Assembly (NCBI GenBank): GCA_902591755.1
Contig: CACJBX010000001.1
Location: 97,001 to 161,000 of the forward strand
Length of the DNA: 64,000 bases
Direction of reading: 5' to 3'
Source of the DNA: an uncultured Pelagibacteraceae bacterium
GTDB taxonomy: Bacteria > Pseudomonadota > Alphaproteobacteria > Pelagibacterales > Pelagibacteraceae
Shown here piece after piece: positions 10,987 to 22,085 of the stretch; positions within the stretch are counted from its first letter, which is position 1; every line of letters starts with the position of its first letter. A model generated the notes under the pieces. That model did no database searches. It was not told where the DNA came from and was given only the letters and a program-made list of their open reading frames with translations. The translations under genes were made by a program, and so were the position numbers.

Positions 10987-11780
10987 AAAAGATGAGTGTC
11001 TGAAAATATCCATGGCCATTCAATGATTTTTGAATATTTTCTAAACCAAAATGGCATATATCTTTCTGCTAGAAAAGCATATAATCTAGTTTGGTCATAA
11101 CCTCTTAAATTTTCAAACCCAAAAATTTTCTCGCATTCAAACAACCATTCAAATTGATCTTTGAAAAAATTATTTAAAAATTTTTTTTTTGAAATAAACA
11201 TTATGTGTGGATTATATGTCGTATTTCTATCTACGAATTCTGTAAAATCAGATTTATCTTTTTCATTCATTACTCTTATCGCTTTTTCTAATACTCCATA
11301 GCCATGATGAAGATCAAATTGTGTTCTAATATTTATACGTCTGTGATCGAATAACAGTATCGGTTTTCTAATAATATTCCTCCAACCTCTCTTTAAAAGT
11401 TTTGATAATTTTGTTCCAAGAGGAATTGGTTCACAAAGCACCGCATCATATTTTTCCCATTCGTTTGGTGCGCTTTTAAGAATGATATTTGAAATATCAT
11501 TATCTTCTCTGTGACTTTTCGAATTTAGCCAAAATCTTCTTTTTTGACAAAATCCTATCCAATCATTATCACTATATTTTTCGAGTTTATTTTTCCAAAA
11601 CCAATAATGAAAAGTTAATTCTGAATAATGTTTTTCCTTTTTTTGAATATTTTTACCACTTAAACAAGTAATATATTTTTGATTGAATTGTCTTTCACCT
11701 ACACCAACTAAATTAATATCTAGATCCTCCAAATACTTAACAGGTTTATCAGTTACACAAAAAATATTAAGATTGTTCAT
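10983..11780 (-). CDS. DUF4422-like putative glycosyltransferase
   Basis: 265 aa. The central segment SELTFHYWFWKNKLEKYSD followed by WIGFCQKRRFW, and the later YNPHIMFISKKKFLNNFF and GYDQTRLYAFLAERYMPFW, resemble DUF4422 proteins, which accompany exopolysaccharide synthesis and are thought to be glycosyltransferases. It is first in a two-gene leftward unit with the DUF6492 gene (ATGA overlap). It is divergent from the GT61 gene across a 54 nt gap that must hold both promoters. Confidence 0.68.
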   Translation of the reverse strand: MNNLNIFCVTDKPVKYLEDLDINLVGVGERQFNQKYITCLSGKNIQKKEKHYSELTFHYWFWKNKLEKYSDNDWIGFCQKRRFWLNSKSHREDNDISNIILKSAPNEWEKYDAVLCEPIPLGTKLSKLLKRGWRNIIRKPILLFDHRRINIRTQFDLHHGYGVLEKAIRVMNEKDKSDFTEFVDRNTTYNPHIMFISKKKFLNNFFKDQFEWLFECEKIFGFENLRGYDQTRLYAFLAERYMPFWFRKYSKIIEWPWIFSDTHLL

Positions 11781-11834
11781 ATATTAGTTTTTAGACCACA
11801 AAATATATTATATAAACAAATTAAAAATTTAAAA

Positions 11835-12905
11835 TTGAGAAAAAAACTTAAAAAAACTTATAAATTATTAAGAAGTTACTATTTCTCTGCTTTGTACAAA
11901 AAAATCCATCTTAAATCAGAGTTCCAGCCAAAATTTATAAAGTTAAAAAAACCTAAACTAAATAAAATTTCTTATAAAGTATACTCAATAAAAAATTGTC
12001 GAATTTATACAAATTGTGTTGAGAATGTAAGTGTTATAAAAAACAATCAATTAATTGCAGAAGGTTCATTTCAGCAAATAAATGGTAAACTAGTAAGTGC
12101 AAAAAGAAACGAAGTTTTAAAATCGGGAACGCCAAAATTTTTAAAAAAAATAAATGGAAATGTTTTTAATCTGACGCAAGGGGCAAGCGGATATAATAAC
12201 TATTCTCACTGGCTACTTGATATCGTGCCGAAAATAATAATCTTATCTAAAGCTTATGATTTAAAAAAGGTAGATTATTTTTATTTTTCGAAATTAAATC
12301 ATTTTCAAAAGGAAACTCTTAAGATACTTAAATTAAGTTCGATTAAAATTATAGATAGCAAATTCAATAAACATTGTTTAGTGGAAAATTTGATGTTTTG
12401 TACTCATCCACATTATTTTAAAGGAACCCTTTTTAACGCTCACAGCAACATTCCAAAATGGATTATATATAATCTAAGGAAAATATTTTTAGCCGCTGCA
12501 AGTAAAAAAATTGGAAATTACAAAAAAATTTATATTGATAGGTCCGACTCTCAATACAGTCATTGTAAAATTATTAACGATACAGAAATTAAAAAATATT
12601 TGAAAAAAAAGGGTTTCAAGATAATAAGATTATCTGAGTATAGTCTCAAAGAACAAATTTCGATCTTTAAAAATTGTAATCTTGTTGTGGGACCACATGG
12701 TGCAGGTTTAGTAAATCTCATATTTTGTAAAAAAAAAACCAAGGTTTTAGAAATAAAAAATATTGGACATCCAAATATAGGTTATCAAAAAATCAGTAAA
12801 TACAACAAACTAAAACATCAATATATCATGTTGAAAAAAATAGAAAATAACAAGCAAGGAGATATGTTTTTGCCAATAAAAAAACTTGAAAATTTTTTAA
12901 ATTAG
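11835..12905 (+). CDS. Family 61 glycosyltransferase
   Basis: 356 aa. GT61/DUF563 hallmarks are NYSHWLLDIVPKI (about residue 125), the KIYIDRSDSQYSHCKIINDTE stretch, and the C-terminal QISIFKNCNLVVGPHGAGLVNLIF, which is the sugar-nucleotide binding part of this family. Bacterial members sit in capsule or LPS clusters. The start is ATT/TTG/ATG-ambiguous: the frame opens at 11835 with a non-ATG (TTG) codon and no internal ATG lies near the N-terminus. The 3' end overlaps the convergent GT17 gene by 4 nt. Confidence 0.82.
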   Translation: MRKKLKKTYKLLRSYYFSALYKKIHLKSEFQPKFIKLKKPKLNKISYKVYSIKNCRIYTNCVENVSVIKNNQLIAEGSFQQINGKLVSAKRNEVLKSGTPKFLKKINGNVFNLTQGASGYNNYSHWLLDIVPKIIILSKAYDLKKVDYFYFSKLNHFQKETLKILKLSSIKIIDSKFNKHCLVENLMFCTHPHYFKGTLFNAHSNIPKWIIYNLRKIFLAAASKKIGNYKKIYIDRSDSQYSHCKIINDTEIKKYLKKKGFKIIRLSEYSLKEQISIFKNCNLVVGPHGAGLVNLIFCKKKTKVLEIKNIGHPNIGYQKISKYNKLKHQYIMLKKIENNKQGDMFLPIKKLENFLN

Positions 12906-13711
12906 ATAATCCAATCCTTATAAATATTTCGACTTTTAATTAAATATTCTGGAAATGAGTTATCTAAATTTACTTTAATGAAGTTATCTTTTCTTCCAAT
13001 AATGTCCTCCCCCGAAATAATTTTTTTTTTTATTTCGTCTAACTGAAGATATTTGGGATCAATACTTTCATTAAAATGTATAGGATCGTTTGTTTCACAT
13101 AAATTTTTGTATTTATAAAGTAAATTTTCGGCGGTCTTTAAATTGCAAAAATGCCAACCACCATCTTTAATTATATTATTTAATCTTATTTTATCCAAAC
13201 GCCAGAAAGGTCTTTTTTTAAATTTAAGGTCTCTTAACCATTGAGGTGATTTCAGATATTTTTTTAAGCAGATTCTTGTGCCATTCCAGAATGGATGATT
13301 TTTACTCTGTAAATTGAATTTATAATAAAAATGTTTTTGTTGAAATGTAGCATATCTCATTTTGTGTTTAAAATTCTTTATACTATTTGGATTAGGAATT
13401 TCATCTAAATCTGAAATCAAAATTATATCATCATCCTTTGCATTTTTGATTCCTCTTGATATAGAATTTCTTTGATGATTTTCTCTTAAATAAGGATCTT
13501 CACCATCAGGAAGATCTGTAACTGGTATATAAATAATTTTATTTCTAAATTTTTGAAATTTTTTTATATCAAATTTTAATTCTTTTGGATTATTTTGCCA
13601 AGTTTTGTCACCTTCTACAATAACAAAGTGATCAACTATTTTATCCAAAATATTTAATCTTAATTCTAGAAGTAAGTCTTCATCCCAATATGAAAAACAA
13701 TCGTATATCAT
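12902..13711 (-). CDS. Family 17 glycosyltransferase (GnT-III-like)
   Basis: 269 aa from ATG 13711, which lies one base after the lepA stop; a longer in-frame start inside lepA is unlikely. GT17 traits are the opening MIYDCFSYWDEDLLLELRLN, VDHFVIVEGDKTWQ, and ILISDLDEIPNP (a DxD-like motif). Eukaryotic GT17 adds bisecting GlcNAc; bacterial members are found in glycan clusters and their substrates are unknown. The tight spacing means it is transcribed as the last gene of the thrS-lepA operon. Confidence 0.82.
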   Translation of the reverse strand: MIYDCFSYWDEDLLLELRLNILDKIVDHFVIVEGDKTWQNNPKELKFDIKKFQKFRNKIIYIPVTDLPDGEDPYLRENHQRNSISRGIKNAKDDDIILISDLDEIPNPNSIKNFKHKMRYATFQQKHFYYKFNLQSKNHPFWNGTRICLKKYLKSPQWLRDLKFKKRPFWRLDKIRLNNIIKDGGWHFCNLKTAENLLYKYKNLCETNDPIHFNESIDPKYLQLDEIKKKIISGEDIIGRKDNFIKVNLDNSFPEYLIKSRNIYKDWII

Positions 13712-13712
13712 T

Positions 13713-15521
13713 TTAATTTTCTTTATTGATTTTAAGCACTCCAATAAATGCTTCTTGAGGGATTTCTACTCTTCCAAATTGTTTTGATCTAGCCTTCCCC
13801 TTTTTTTGCTTATCTAGCAGTTTTCTTTTTCTATCTCTTGCTCCTCCACCATGGATTTTTGTAAGAACATCTTTTTTAAAACCTTTTATAGTTTCTCGAG
13901 CGATAATTTTTCCTCCTATTGCGGCTTGAACGGGAATCATGAAATTATGACGAGGAATTAAATCTTTTAGTTTTTCACATACATCTCTACCTATCGTTTG
14001 TGCAAAATCTTTATGAACCATCATTGCAAGCGCATCAACAGGCTCGGAGTTTACTAATATTCCTAATTTTACCAAATCACCCTCTTTGTGGCCCATTATC
14101 TCATAGTCAAAACTTGCATATCCACTTGTCATAGATTTAAGCCTATCATTAAAATCAAAGACAACTTCATTAAGAGGTATTTCATAATTTAATACCGCTC
14201 TATTTCCTGAATAGTTTAAATTTTTTTGAATACCTCTTTTATTTTGACAGAGCTTCATTATGGAACCCAAATATTGATCAGGTGTTATTATTGTGGCTTT
14301 TATCCATGGCTCCTCAATAAGTTTAATTAAAGTTGGATCAGGTAAATTAGAAGGATTTTGTAAATCTTGAATATTGCCATTATTTAAATGGACTTTATAA
14401 ACAACTCCCGGAGTTGTTGTTAATAAGTTAATATCAAATTCTCTTTCAAGTCTCTCTGTAATTATTTCAAGGTGTAGCAAACCTAAAAAACCACATCGAA
14501 ATCCCAGCCCGAGTGCTGATGAAGACTCTGCTTCGTAAGAAAAGCTAGAGTCATTTAGTTGTAGTTTAGCTAAACCGTCTTTTAATTTTTGATACTCGGA
14601 ACTATCCACTGGGAATAGACCACAAAAAACTACTGGCTTACTAGGTTTAAATCCTGGTAAAGCTTTTTTAATAGGACTTTGTGACTCACATATAGTATCA
14701 CCAACTTTTGTATCAGATAAATTTTTAATTCCTGTGATAATAAATCCAATTTCGCCGGATTTTAATTCATCAATATTTTTAGCTTTTGGTGTAAAAACAC
14801 CTACTTTTTCGACTATATGCTCTTGATCAGTGGACATCATTTTTATTTTCATATTTTTTTTTAGCGTTCCATCTATCACCCTTATCAATATAATTACTCC
14901 CAAATATGAATCATACCAACTATCTACAAGTAAACATTTTAACAATTCTTTAGTTTCACCTTTTGGAGGTGGCAGTGTAGAGACTATTTGCTCTAAAATA
15001 TCCTCTATACCTTCACCTGTTTTTCCTGAACAAGGAACAGCATTAGATGTATCTATACCAATTACATCTTCTATTTGTTTTTTAGTTCTATCTAAATCAG
15101 AGGCAGGTAGGTCAATTTTGTTTAATACAGGTATTATCTCATGATTTATATCTAAAGCTTGATAAACATTGGCAAGTGTTTGTGCTTCGACACCTTGGGT
15201 ACTATCTACAATTAATATTGATCCTTCACATGCGTAAAGTGATCGACTAACCTCATAACTAAAGTCAACATGGCCAGGTGTATCAATGATATTTAGAATG
15301 TATTCTTTGCCATCTTTTGCTTTGTAATTAAGCTTAACTGTTTGTGCCTTAATTGTAATCCCTCTTTCTCTCTCAATATCCATTGAGTCTAATACTTGAT
15401 CCTTCATCTCTCTTTCTGTCAAACCTCCACACTTATGAATTATTCTATCTGCTATTGTTGATTTCCCGTGGTCAATGTGAGCGATAATAGCGAAATTTCT
15501 TATGTTATCGAGACTAGACAT
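13713..15521 (-). CDS. lepA: Elongation factor 4 (LepA) GTPase
   Basis: 602 aa translational GTPase that acts on stalled or initiating ribosomes. G motifs are AHIDHGKST (G1), DTPGHVDF (G3) and NKIDLP (G4). The LepA-specific C-terminal domain ends with [21 protein letters not shown], which enters the peptidyl-transferase region. Length matches the family. It starts directly after the pheT stop, with no gap, in the infC-pheT operon. Confidence 0.97.
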   Translation of the reverse strand: MSSLDNIRNFAIIAHIDHGKSTIADRIIHKCGGLTEREMKDQVLDSMDIERERGITIKAQTVKLNYKAKDGKEYILNIIDTPGHVDFSYEVSRSLYACEGSILIVDSTQGVEAQTLANVYQALDINHEIIPVLNKIDLPASDLDRTKKQIEDVIGIDTSNAVPCSGKTGEGIEDILEQIVSTLPPPKGETKELLKCLLVDSWYDSYLGVIILIRVIDGTLKKNMKIKMMSTDQEHIVEKVGVFTPKAKNIDELKSGEIGFIITGIKNLSDTKVGDTICESQSPIKKALPGFKPSKPVVFCGLFPVDSSEYQKLKDGLAKLQLNDSSFSYEAESSSALGLGFRCGFLGLLHLEIITERLEREFDINLLTTTPGVVYKVHLNNGNIQDLQNPSNLPDPTLIKLIEEPWIKATIITPDQYLGSIMKLCQNKRGIQKNLNYSGNRAVLNYEIPLNEVVFDFNDRLKSMTSGYASFDYEIMGHKEGDLVKLGILVNSEPVDALAMMVHKDFAQTIGRDVCEKLKDLIPRHNFMIPVQAAIGGKIIARETIKGFKKDVLTKIHGGGARDRKRKLLDKQKKGKARSKQFGRVEIPQEAFIGVLKINKEN

Positions 15522-17906
15522 TTACGATCTTAATTTTGCACCAGTTTTTTCCTCAACAGTGCTAACTATTTTTTTTGATATGTTTGTCAGATCATTTTCA
15601 TTTAGAGTCTTATGATCGGACTGAATTGTCACTTTTAATGCAATAGATTTTTGGTCAGATGGAATATTTTCCCCTTCATAAACATCAAAAATTTTTATTT
15701 CTTTGATTAAATTTTTATCTATATTCTGGATAACTTCTGTTAAATCTTGAGCTCTAGTATCTTTATTAACTAAAAAAGCAAAATCCCTATCTGACTTCTG
15801 ATAATCTGAAAAAGTTAGACTTTCTTTAGTCTTTTTATTTTTTGCTTTATATTCAACTAAATTTTCTAAAAAGATTTCAAATCCAAAAATATTTGAAATT
15901 ATTTTTGGATGCAAGGCACCAAAATATCCAAGAACAAGATTTCCATCTTTTGAAACTATAGACCCTGAAATACCTGGGTGATAATAAGAAGGTGTATTTT
16001 CCTCAACCTTAAAATCTTCTTTTCTTATCTCAAGTTCTGCTAATGATTGAACTAAATCTTTTTTAATATGAAAAACATCTACTAAATCATTTTTCTTAAA
16101 ATTACTATCTTCATCTATAGATTGTTTTTTAATCCCACAAACAACAGTGATTTGTTGTCCAGGTTTTTTTCCTGTAAAAGTTGGACCAATTTCAAAAAGA
16201 GCCTGGTCACCAAATCCTCTGTTTAGGTTTTTTTCTAAATAGAAAATGAGATTTGGATATAAAGAATTTCTTAGTACATTTAAATCTGAACTTATTGGAT
16301 TTATAATCTTTACGCTTTCTAGCTTTTCTTTAAATTTGTTATTAATTTTTTCGTCAGTAAACGACCATGTTATTGTTTCAAGATATCCTTTTGAGGCTAC
16401 TGATCTTTGAGCTAAATGAAAGTGTTTCTGAAAGAAATTAAGTGTTGGTTTAGTTCGTTTTTTATCAGGTTCAATGGACTTAATTTTTTCAAATCCAATA
16501 ATCCTTATAACTTCCTCTACTAGATCAATTTCACCAAAGATATCTGGCCTCCAACTTGGAACCTTAACATTGAGGATTTTACCCTTAGTTTTAATAGTGA
16601 AGCCTAAGTTTGATAAAATCTTTTTAATCTCATTAGTGTTTATGTTGGTTCCAACTGTCTTTGATACCATTTTTGGGTCAAATTTTATCTCAAGATCTTT
16701 AAATTTTTTTATCTGCTGTACATCAAATTTAGAAACTTCCCCTCCACAAATTTCTAAAATTAGTTCAACGGCTGAATCCAGTCCAGCATTTATAGACTGA
16801 GGATCAACTCCTCTTTCAAAACGGAACTTTGCATCACTATTCAAATCTAATTTTTTAGCAGTTTTTCTAATTAATGTGGGATCAAAATATGCTGCCTCTA
16901 ACAGTATATTTTTTGTATGTATTTCTGTTCCTGACCTTTCGCCTCCAATTATTCCACCTAAACCAAGTACGCCTTCATCATCCGCTATCACACACATGTC
17001 TTTATCAAGTGTATAATCTTTATTATCTAGAGCTTTAAAACTCTCTCCTTTTTTTGAATTTCTAACGGTAATTTTATTCTTTATCTTGTCTAAATCGTAT
17101 GCATGGAGGGGTCGGTTTAAATCAAACATTACATAATTTGTTATGTCAACAACGGCAGAAATAGGTCTTAAGCCAAGTGCTAAAATTCTATTTTTTAACC
17201 ATCCTGGACTTTCAATATTTTTAATATTTTTAATGATACAACTTCCAAAAATTGAACATGCCTGATTTTTATTTTTTTCAATCTTTATCTTTAAATTATG
17301 TTTAATGTTCTTTTTAACTTTACTTTTTCTTGGTTCTTTTAATTTTCCAAAGTTGGAGGCTGACAAGTCTCTCGCTATACCTCTCACGCCTAGACAGTCT
17401 GGTCTATTTGGGGTAATTGATAGTTCAATTACATTTTTTCCTTTTTTTTCACCGAAGAATGATTTTCCAATTTTTGTTTTATATTTATCATTTAGATCTA
17501 TTATTCCTTCACTCTCATTAGAAAGTTTCAATTCCGACTCAGAACAGAGCATTCCGTAAGAGGTTTCTCCTCTGATCTTTGATACCTCTAATTTCATTCC
17601 ATTTTTTGGAATTACTGAACCCGGCGGCGCGTAAATTGTGAGAAGTCCATCTTTAGCATTGGGAGCGCCACACACAACTTTAAGTGTATCTTTTTTTCCT
17701 ATATCCACATCACATAACTTAAGCCGGTCAGCATTAGGATGTTTATTTGCTTTTATTATTTTAGCTACGATGAAGTCGCTTAATTCATTTTTGACTGGTT
17801 CTACCTTTTCTACTTCTAGGCCAATACCATTTAATTTCTGGATAATTTGTGACTCACTTTTATTTGTTTTTAAATGAACATCAAGCCAGTCTTTTGTAAA
17901 TTTCAT
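15522..17906 (-). CDS. pheT: Phenylalanyl-tRNA synthetase beta subunit
   Basis: 794 aa, full length for bacterial PheT. Domains in order are the EMAP-type tRNA-binding domain ([21 protein letters not shown], about residues 50-70), the B3/B4 editing region, the B5 domain, the catalytic-like core, and the C-terminal FDX-ACB anticodon-binding domain ([14 protein letters not shown] to the end). It forms the alpha2-beta2 enzyme with PheS. The start overlaps the pheS stop by 4 nt (ATGA). Confidence 0.97.
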   Translation of the reverse strand: MKFTKDWLDVHLKTNKSESQIIQKLNGIGLEVEKVEPVKNELSDFIVAKIIKANKHPNADRLKLCDVDIGKKDTLKVVCGAPNAKDGLLTIYAPPGSVIPKNGMKLEVSKIRGETSYGMLCSESELKLSNESEGIIDLNDKYKTKIGKSFFGEKKGKNVIELSITPNRPDCLGVRGIARDLSASNFGKLKEPRKSKVKKNIKHNLKIKIEKNKNQACSIFGSCIIKNIKNIESPGWLKNRILALGLRPISAVVDITNYVMFDLNRPLHAYDLDKIKNKITVRNSKKGESFKALDNKDYTLDKDMCVIADDEGVLGLGGIIGGERSGTEIHTKNILLEAAYFDPTLIRKTAKKLDLNSDAKFRFERGVDPQSINAGLDSAVELILEICGGEVSKFDVQQIKKFKDLEIKFDPKMVSKTVGTNINTNEIKKILSNLGFTIKTKGKILNVKVPSWRPDIFGEIDLVEEVIRIIGFEKIKSIEPDKKRTKPTLNFFQKHFHLAQRSVASKGYLETITWSFTDEKINNKFKEKLESVKIINPISSDLNVLRNSLYPNLIFYLEKNLNRGFGDQALFEIGPTFTGKKPGQQITVVCGIKKQSIDEDSNFKKNDLVDVFHIKKDLVQSLAELEIRKEDFKVEENTPSYYHPGISGSIVSKDGNLVLGYFGALHPKIISNIFGFEIFLENLVEYKAKNKKTKESLTFSDYQKSDRDFAFLVNKDTRAQDLTEVIQNIDKNLIKEIKIFDVYEGENIPSDQKSIALKVTIQSDHKTLNENDLTNISKKIVSTVEEKTGAKLRS

Positions 17907-18970
17907 TTACTTAGACCTCTATAGTTTGTTGGAACATCTAAAGGATCAAAACCATAATAATTTAACCATCTATAATCACATTCAAAAAAAGATCTTAAGT
18001 CATTAATTCCGTACTTAAGCATTGCCAATCTATCAATACCAATACCAAATGCGAAACCCTGATAAATTTTTGGATCAACCTTACACTTTTTTAAAACATT
18101 TGGATGCACCATTCCACATCCAAGAATCTCAAGCCATTTATCGCCTTCACCAATAATAATTTTGTTATTTTCAATCCTATACCCAATATCTACCTCAGCT
18201 GAAGGTTCTGTAAATGGAAAGTGACTAGGTCTAAATCTCATCTTAATTTTATCCACTTCAAAAAATTCTTTAATAAAATAATTTAAACATCCTTTTAAAT
18301 GTCCCATATTAATATTTTTATCTATGTGAAGACCTTCCAGCTGATGAAACATTGGTGTATGAGTTTGATCACTATCGCTACGATACGTTCTTCCAGGTGC
18401 AATTATTTTAAAAGGAGGTTTGCCTTTTAACATTGTGCGAACTTGAACTGGAGAAGTGTGGGTCCTAAGTAAAATCTTCATGCTCTCATCCAAATAAAAT
18501 GTATCATGCATATCTTTTGCTGGATGATCTTCGGGAGTGTTTAAGGCAGTAAAATTATTATAATCATTTTCAACATCAGGCCCTTCTTCTACGCTAAATC
18601 CTATCTCTGAAAAAATACATGATATTTCATCAATAACTTGAGATACAGGGTGTATTTTTCCTATTTTGAATTCTTTCTCAGGTAAAGTAACGTCAATTTT
18701 TTCTTTTTTTATTTTTTCATTAAGATCTTTGTCCGAAACTTCTGTCGCTTTTGATCTAAATATTTCAAGTAATTCTTGTTTTGCTTTATTTATATTGGAT
18801 GCAAAAGTTTTTTTGTCATCTTCAGATAAAGAAGCAAGTTTTTTAAACTGAGAATTAATAAATCCACTTTTACTGAAAATATCTGTTCTAATTGACTCAA
18901 TTTCTTTTGAATCCTGAGTGCTGTTTAATCTGTTTTTAAACTCGAGAATTTTTTTTTCAAAATCAGACAT
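17903..18970 (-). CDS. pheS: Phenylalanyl-tRNA synthetase alpha subunit
   Basis: 355 aa catalytic subunit. It has an N-terminal coiled coil that grips tRNA, then class II motifs: [24 protein letters not shown] (motif 2 region), [23 protein letters not shown], and [18 protein letters not shown] (motif 3). It lies 43 nt after rplT and is coupled to pheT. Confidence 0.97.
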   Translation of the reverse strand: MSDFEKKILEFKNRLNSTQDSKEIESIRTDIFSKSGFINSQFKKLASLSEDDKKTFASNINKAKQELLEIFRSKATEVSDKDLNEKIKKEKIDVTLPEKEFKIGKIHPVSQVIDEISCIFSEIGFSVEEGPDVENDYNNFTALNTPEDHPAKDMHDTFYLDESMKILLRTHTSPVQVRTMLKGKPPFKIIAPGRTYRSDSDQTHTPMFHQLEGLHIDKNINMGHLKGCLNYFIKEFFEVDKIKMRFRPSHFPFTEPSAEVDIGYRIENNKIIIGEGDKWLEILGCGMVHPNVLKKCKVDPKIYQGFAFGIGIDRLAMLKYGINDLRSFFECDYRWLNYYGFDPLDVPTNYRGLSK

Positions 18971-19013
18971 TTTTACAGATTATTTCTTAAACTAAGAAAA
19001 ACAATAGAGAAGA

Positions 19014-19370
19014 TTAATTAAGTGCAGCTTGAGCTTTTTTTACAATTGTTTTAAATGCCTCAGGGTTATCATAAGCAATTTCAGCTAGAATTTTTCTATC
19101 TAGCTTAATACCAGATTTACTTAAAGCATGTATAAATTTTGAATATGTAAGTCCTTCGCCTCTTACTCCTGCATTAATTCTTTGTATCCATAATGACTTA
19201 AATTCTCTTTTTTTATTTCTACGATCTCTGTATGCATACTGCATCGACTTTTCCATTGCTTGTCTTGCAACTCTTATAGTATTCTTTCTTCTGCCCCATT
19301 GACCTTTTACAGCCTTAAGAACTTTTTTATGCTTAGCTCTGCTTGTGACTCCTCTTTTTACTCTTGGCAT
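19014..19370 (-). CDS. rplT: 50S ribosomal protein L20
   Basis: 118 aa, full length. The basic N-terminus [19 protein letters not shown] and the WIQRINAG segment are characteristic. L20 is an early assembly protein that binds 23S rRNA. The gap to rpmI is 1 nt, so the two are surely co-translated from one message. No L20-type autoregulatory pseudoknot is apparent in the short spacers. Confidence 0.97.
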   Translation of the reverse strand: MPRVKRGVTSRAKHKKVLKAVKGQWGRRKNTIRVARQAMEKSMQYAYRDRRNKKREFKSLWIQRINAGVRGEGLTYSKFIHALSKSGIKLDRKILAEIAYDNPEAFKTIVKKAQAALN

Positions 19371-19371
19371 T

Positions 19372-19578
19372 TTATCCTCTCAAACTATATGGCATGTATG
19401 ATTTTACAATTTTGCCATCCTGTTTAGACATTACAGTTGTTCCTCTTTGTTTTCTAATTTGTGAATTCGTTCTCTTGATCATACCGTGTCTTTTCCCAGC
19501 TTGAGGCATAATAACTTTTCCTCTTGCGGAAATTTTAAATCTTTTTTTTGCTGAACTTTTAGTTTTTAACTTTGGCAT
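19372..19578 (-). CDS. rpmI: 50S ribosomal protein L35
   Basis: 68 aa from ATG 19578 ([15 protein letters not shown]), the standard L35 start; an in-frame start 18 nt upstream adds MYKPHA and is not family-like. It ends with YMPYSLRG. It sits 44 nt after infC in the usual infC-rpmI-rplT order. Confidence 0.96.
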   Translation of the reverse strand: MPKLKTKSSAKKRFKISARGKVIMPQAGKRHGMIKRTNSQIRKQRGTTVMSKQDGKIVKSYMPYSLRG

Positions 19579-19622
19579 AGCATGGGGTTTATACAAATAT
19601 AATTATAATTTTACAAGAATAA

Positions 19623-20168
19623 TTAAATTGGTTGAATGACCATAATCATCTGTTTACCCTCAAATTTAGGCTGTAACTCTACTTTTCCAAGTTTTTCTAT
19701 ATCGGTTTTAATCTTATCCATTAACTCATGGCCAAGATTAGAGTGTTGTAACTCTCTTCCTTTAAATTTAATAGTAAATTTTACTTTATCACCTTTACTC
19801 AAAAATTTTTGCGCATTTTTAATTTTAAATGAGTAGTCATGAATTTCTGTTACTGGTCTAAGTTTTATTTCTTTAAGTTCTACTTTTTTTTGCTTCTTCT
19901 TTGCTTTATTAGCTTTTTTTTGAGCATCATATTTGAACTTACCCATATCCATGATTTTACAGACTGGCGGTTTAGCATTTTGAGCGATCTCAATTAGATC
20001 AAGTCCTTCATTTTTAGCCATGTTAATTGCCTCTTGGGTATTTAGTATCCCCAAATTTTTTCCATCACTTGAAATTACCTGGACCTCTTGAGACATAATT
20101 CTATTATTCGAACGAGGACCTCTATCCTTCGTTCTCCTCTGAAAATAATTTTGTTTGAAGTCTGCCAC
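19623..20168 (-). CDS. infC: Translation initiation factor IF-3
   Basis: 181 aa. N- and C-domains are seen as GLDLIEIAQNAKPPVCKIMD and the C-terminal part from RPVTEIHDYSFKIKN to GRELQHSNLG. The start is GTG, placed directly after the thrS TAA; an in-frame stop immediately upstream means no longer form is possible. IF-3 genes are known for non-ATG starts that permit self-control, so a GTG here is plausible. IF-3 binds the 30S subunit and proofreads start codons. Confidence 0.95.
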   Translation of the reverse strand: MADFKQNYFQRRTKDRGPRSNNRIMSQEVQVISSDGKNLGILNTQEAINMAKNEGLDLIEIAQNAKPPVCKIMDMGKFKYDAQKKANKAKKKQKKVELKEIKLRPVTEIHDYSFKIKNAQKFLSKGDKVKFTIKFKGRELQHSNLGHELMDKIKTDIEKLGKVELQPKFEGKQMIMVIQPI

Positions 20169-22085
20169 TTATAATGATGGAGCTTTATTTAAAGCTTGAT
20201 AGTGATTAATAAATTTTTTTAGTTCCATATTTTCTTGTTTTGTAGAATCCAATTGTCTAATAGTTACACTATTACTGTCAACTTCTTTTTTTCCACAAAT
20301 TAATAGTATTGGAACCTTTGATAACGAATGTTCCCTTATTTTGTAATTTAAATTGTGGTTCTTCAAGTCAACTTCTGAATTTAAACCAGATGCAATAAGC
20401 TTTTTATTAACTTCAACAGAATAATCATTAAAGTCTTCAGAAACAGGTATTACCATGATTTGTGATGGGCTAATCCAAAATGGAAGTTTTCCAGAGTAAT
20501 TTTCAATTAATATTCCAATAAATCTTTCAAGAGAACCGAATAAAGCTCGATGAAGCATTACTGGAACTTTTTTTGATCCATCTTTATCTACAAAAGATGC
20601 TCCCAATCTTCCTGGTAAATTTAAGTCAACTTGAAGAGTTCCGCATTGCCAGTCTCTTCCTATTGCATCTCTTAAAACAAACTCAATTTTTGGACCATAA
20701 AATGCACCTTCTCCTTTATTAATACTATATTCTAATTTTGTAGCTTTAACTGCTTCCAATAAAGCTTTTTCTGCTTTATCCCAAACTTGATCCTCTCCAA
20801 CTCTAAGGTCTGGTCTATCAGAATACTTCAAAATAACATTTTCAAATCCAAGATCTTTATAAATATTTAAGATTAGATTTGTAACTGATAGAGACTCTTC
20901 TGTAATTTGATCCTCTGTACAAAAGATATGCGCATCATCTTGAGTAAAAGCTCTTACTCTTAATAAGCCATGTAATGCTCCTGATGGTTCATATCTATGA
21001 ACCTTACCAAATTCAGACATTTTATAAGGTAGGTCTCTATAACTTTTTAAACCTTGATTAAATACTTGAACACATCCTGGGCAATTCATAGGTTTAATAG
21101 CAAATACTTTTTCATCTGGAGTTTCAGATGTATACATGTGTGCACCAAACTTTTCCCAATGACCAGATTTTTCCCACAAAGATCTATCTAAAACTTCTGG
21201 AGTATTAATTTCTTTATAACCTGCTTCGTTTTGTTTTTTTCTCATGTAGTCAATAAGTTTTTGAAACAGTGTCCATCCTCTTTGGTGCCAAAATACTGCA
21301 CCTGGACTTTCTTCTCTAAAATGGAATAAGTCCATTTCTTTCCCAAGTTTTCTGTGATCTCTTTTCTCAGCTTCTTCTAATCTTTTAATGTAATTATCTA
21401 AATCTTTTTTTGATGCCCATGAAGTTCCATAGATCCTCTGCAACATCTCATTTTTTGAGTCACCTCTCCAGTATGCTCCTGCAACTTTTGTTAATTTAAA
21501 ATTTTTACCAATTTTACCTGTTGATGATAAATGCGGCCCTCGACAAAGGTCATGCCATTTGCCATGAAAGTATATAGAAATTTCCTCAGTTTTAGGAATA
21601 TCTTGAATAATTTCTGACTTATAATTCTCACCAATTTTTTTGAAATGAGAAATAGCTTTGTCCCTATCCCAAACTTCTCTATAAGTTGGCTCATCTCTAT
21701 CAACAATTTCAGACATCTTTGTCTCAATTTTTTTTAAATCTGCTTCAGTAAAAGGTTCTTTTCTAGAAAAGTCATAATAAAAACCATCTTCAATAGTTGG
21801 TCCGATCGTTACTTGAGTTCCAGGAAATAACTCTTGGACTGCCATTGCCAAAATATGCGCTGTGTCATGTCTGATAGTATCAAGACCATCTTTATCTTTT
21901 GACGTTAAAACTTTTACTTCACAATCATTTTCAATTTCGTAATTTAAATCTTTCAATTTTCCATCGACACTTATAACTAAAGCTTCCTTGGCGAGAGATT
22001 TGCTAATTTTTTCAGCAACTTTAAGTCCTGAAACTTTTTCTTTAAAAGCTAATTTTTTTCCATCAGGTAAAGTTATATTAGGCAT
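20169..22085 (-). CDS. thrS: Threonyl-tRNA synthetase
   Basis: 638 aa, full length. Domains are the TGS domain (about 1-60), the editing SAD domain with HDTAHILAMAV and a CRGPHL motif, the class II catalytic core (KPMNCPGCVQVF, VRAFTQDDAHIF, LHRALFGSLERF), and the C-terminal anticodon-binding domain. Its start overlaps the end of a GT4 gene by 8 nt and its stop touches the infC GTG. Confidence 0.97.
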   Translation of the reverse strand: MPNITLPDGKKLAFKEKVSGLKVAEKISKSLAKEALVISVDGKLKDLNYEIENDCEVKVLTSKDKDGLDTIRHDTAHILAMAVQELFPGTQVTIGPTIEDGFYYDFSRKEPFTEADLKKIETKMSEIVDRDEPTYREVWDRDKAISHFKKIGENYKSEIIQDIPKTEEISIYFHGKWHDLCRGPHLSSTGKIGKNFKLTKVAGAYWRGDSKNEMLQRIYGTSWASKKDLDNYIKRLEEAEKRDHRKLGKEMDLFHFREESPGAVFWHQRGWTLFQKLIDYMRKKQNEAGYKEINTPEVLDRSLWEKSGHWEKFGAHMYTSETPDEKVFAIKPMNCPGCVQVFNQGLKSYRDLPYKMSEFGKVHRYEPSGALHGLLRVRAFTQDDAHIFCTEDQITEESLSVTNLILNIYKDLGFENVILKYSDRPDLRVGEDQVWDKAEKALLEAVKATKLEYSINKGEGAFYGPKIEFVLRDAIGRDWQCGTLQVDLNLPGRLGASFVDKDGSKKVPVMLHRALFGSLERFIGILIENYSGKLPFWISPSQIMVIPVSEDFNDYSVEVNKKLIASGLNSEVDLKNHNLNYKIREHSLSKVPILLICGKKEVDSNSVTIRQLDSTKQENMELKKFINHYQALNKAPSL

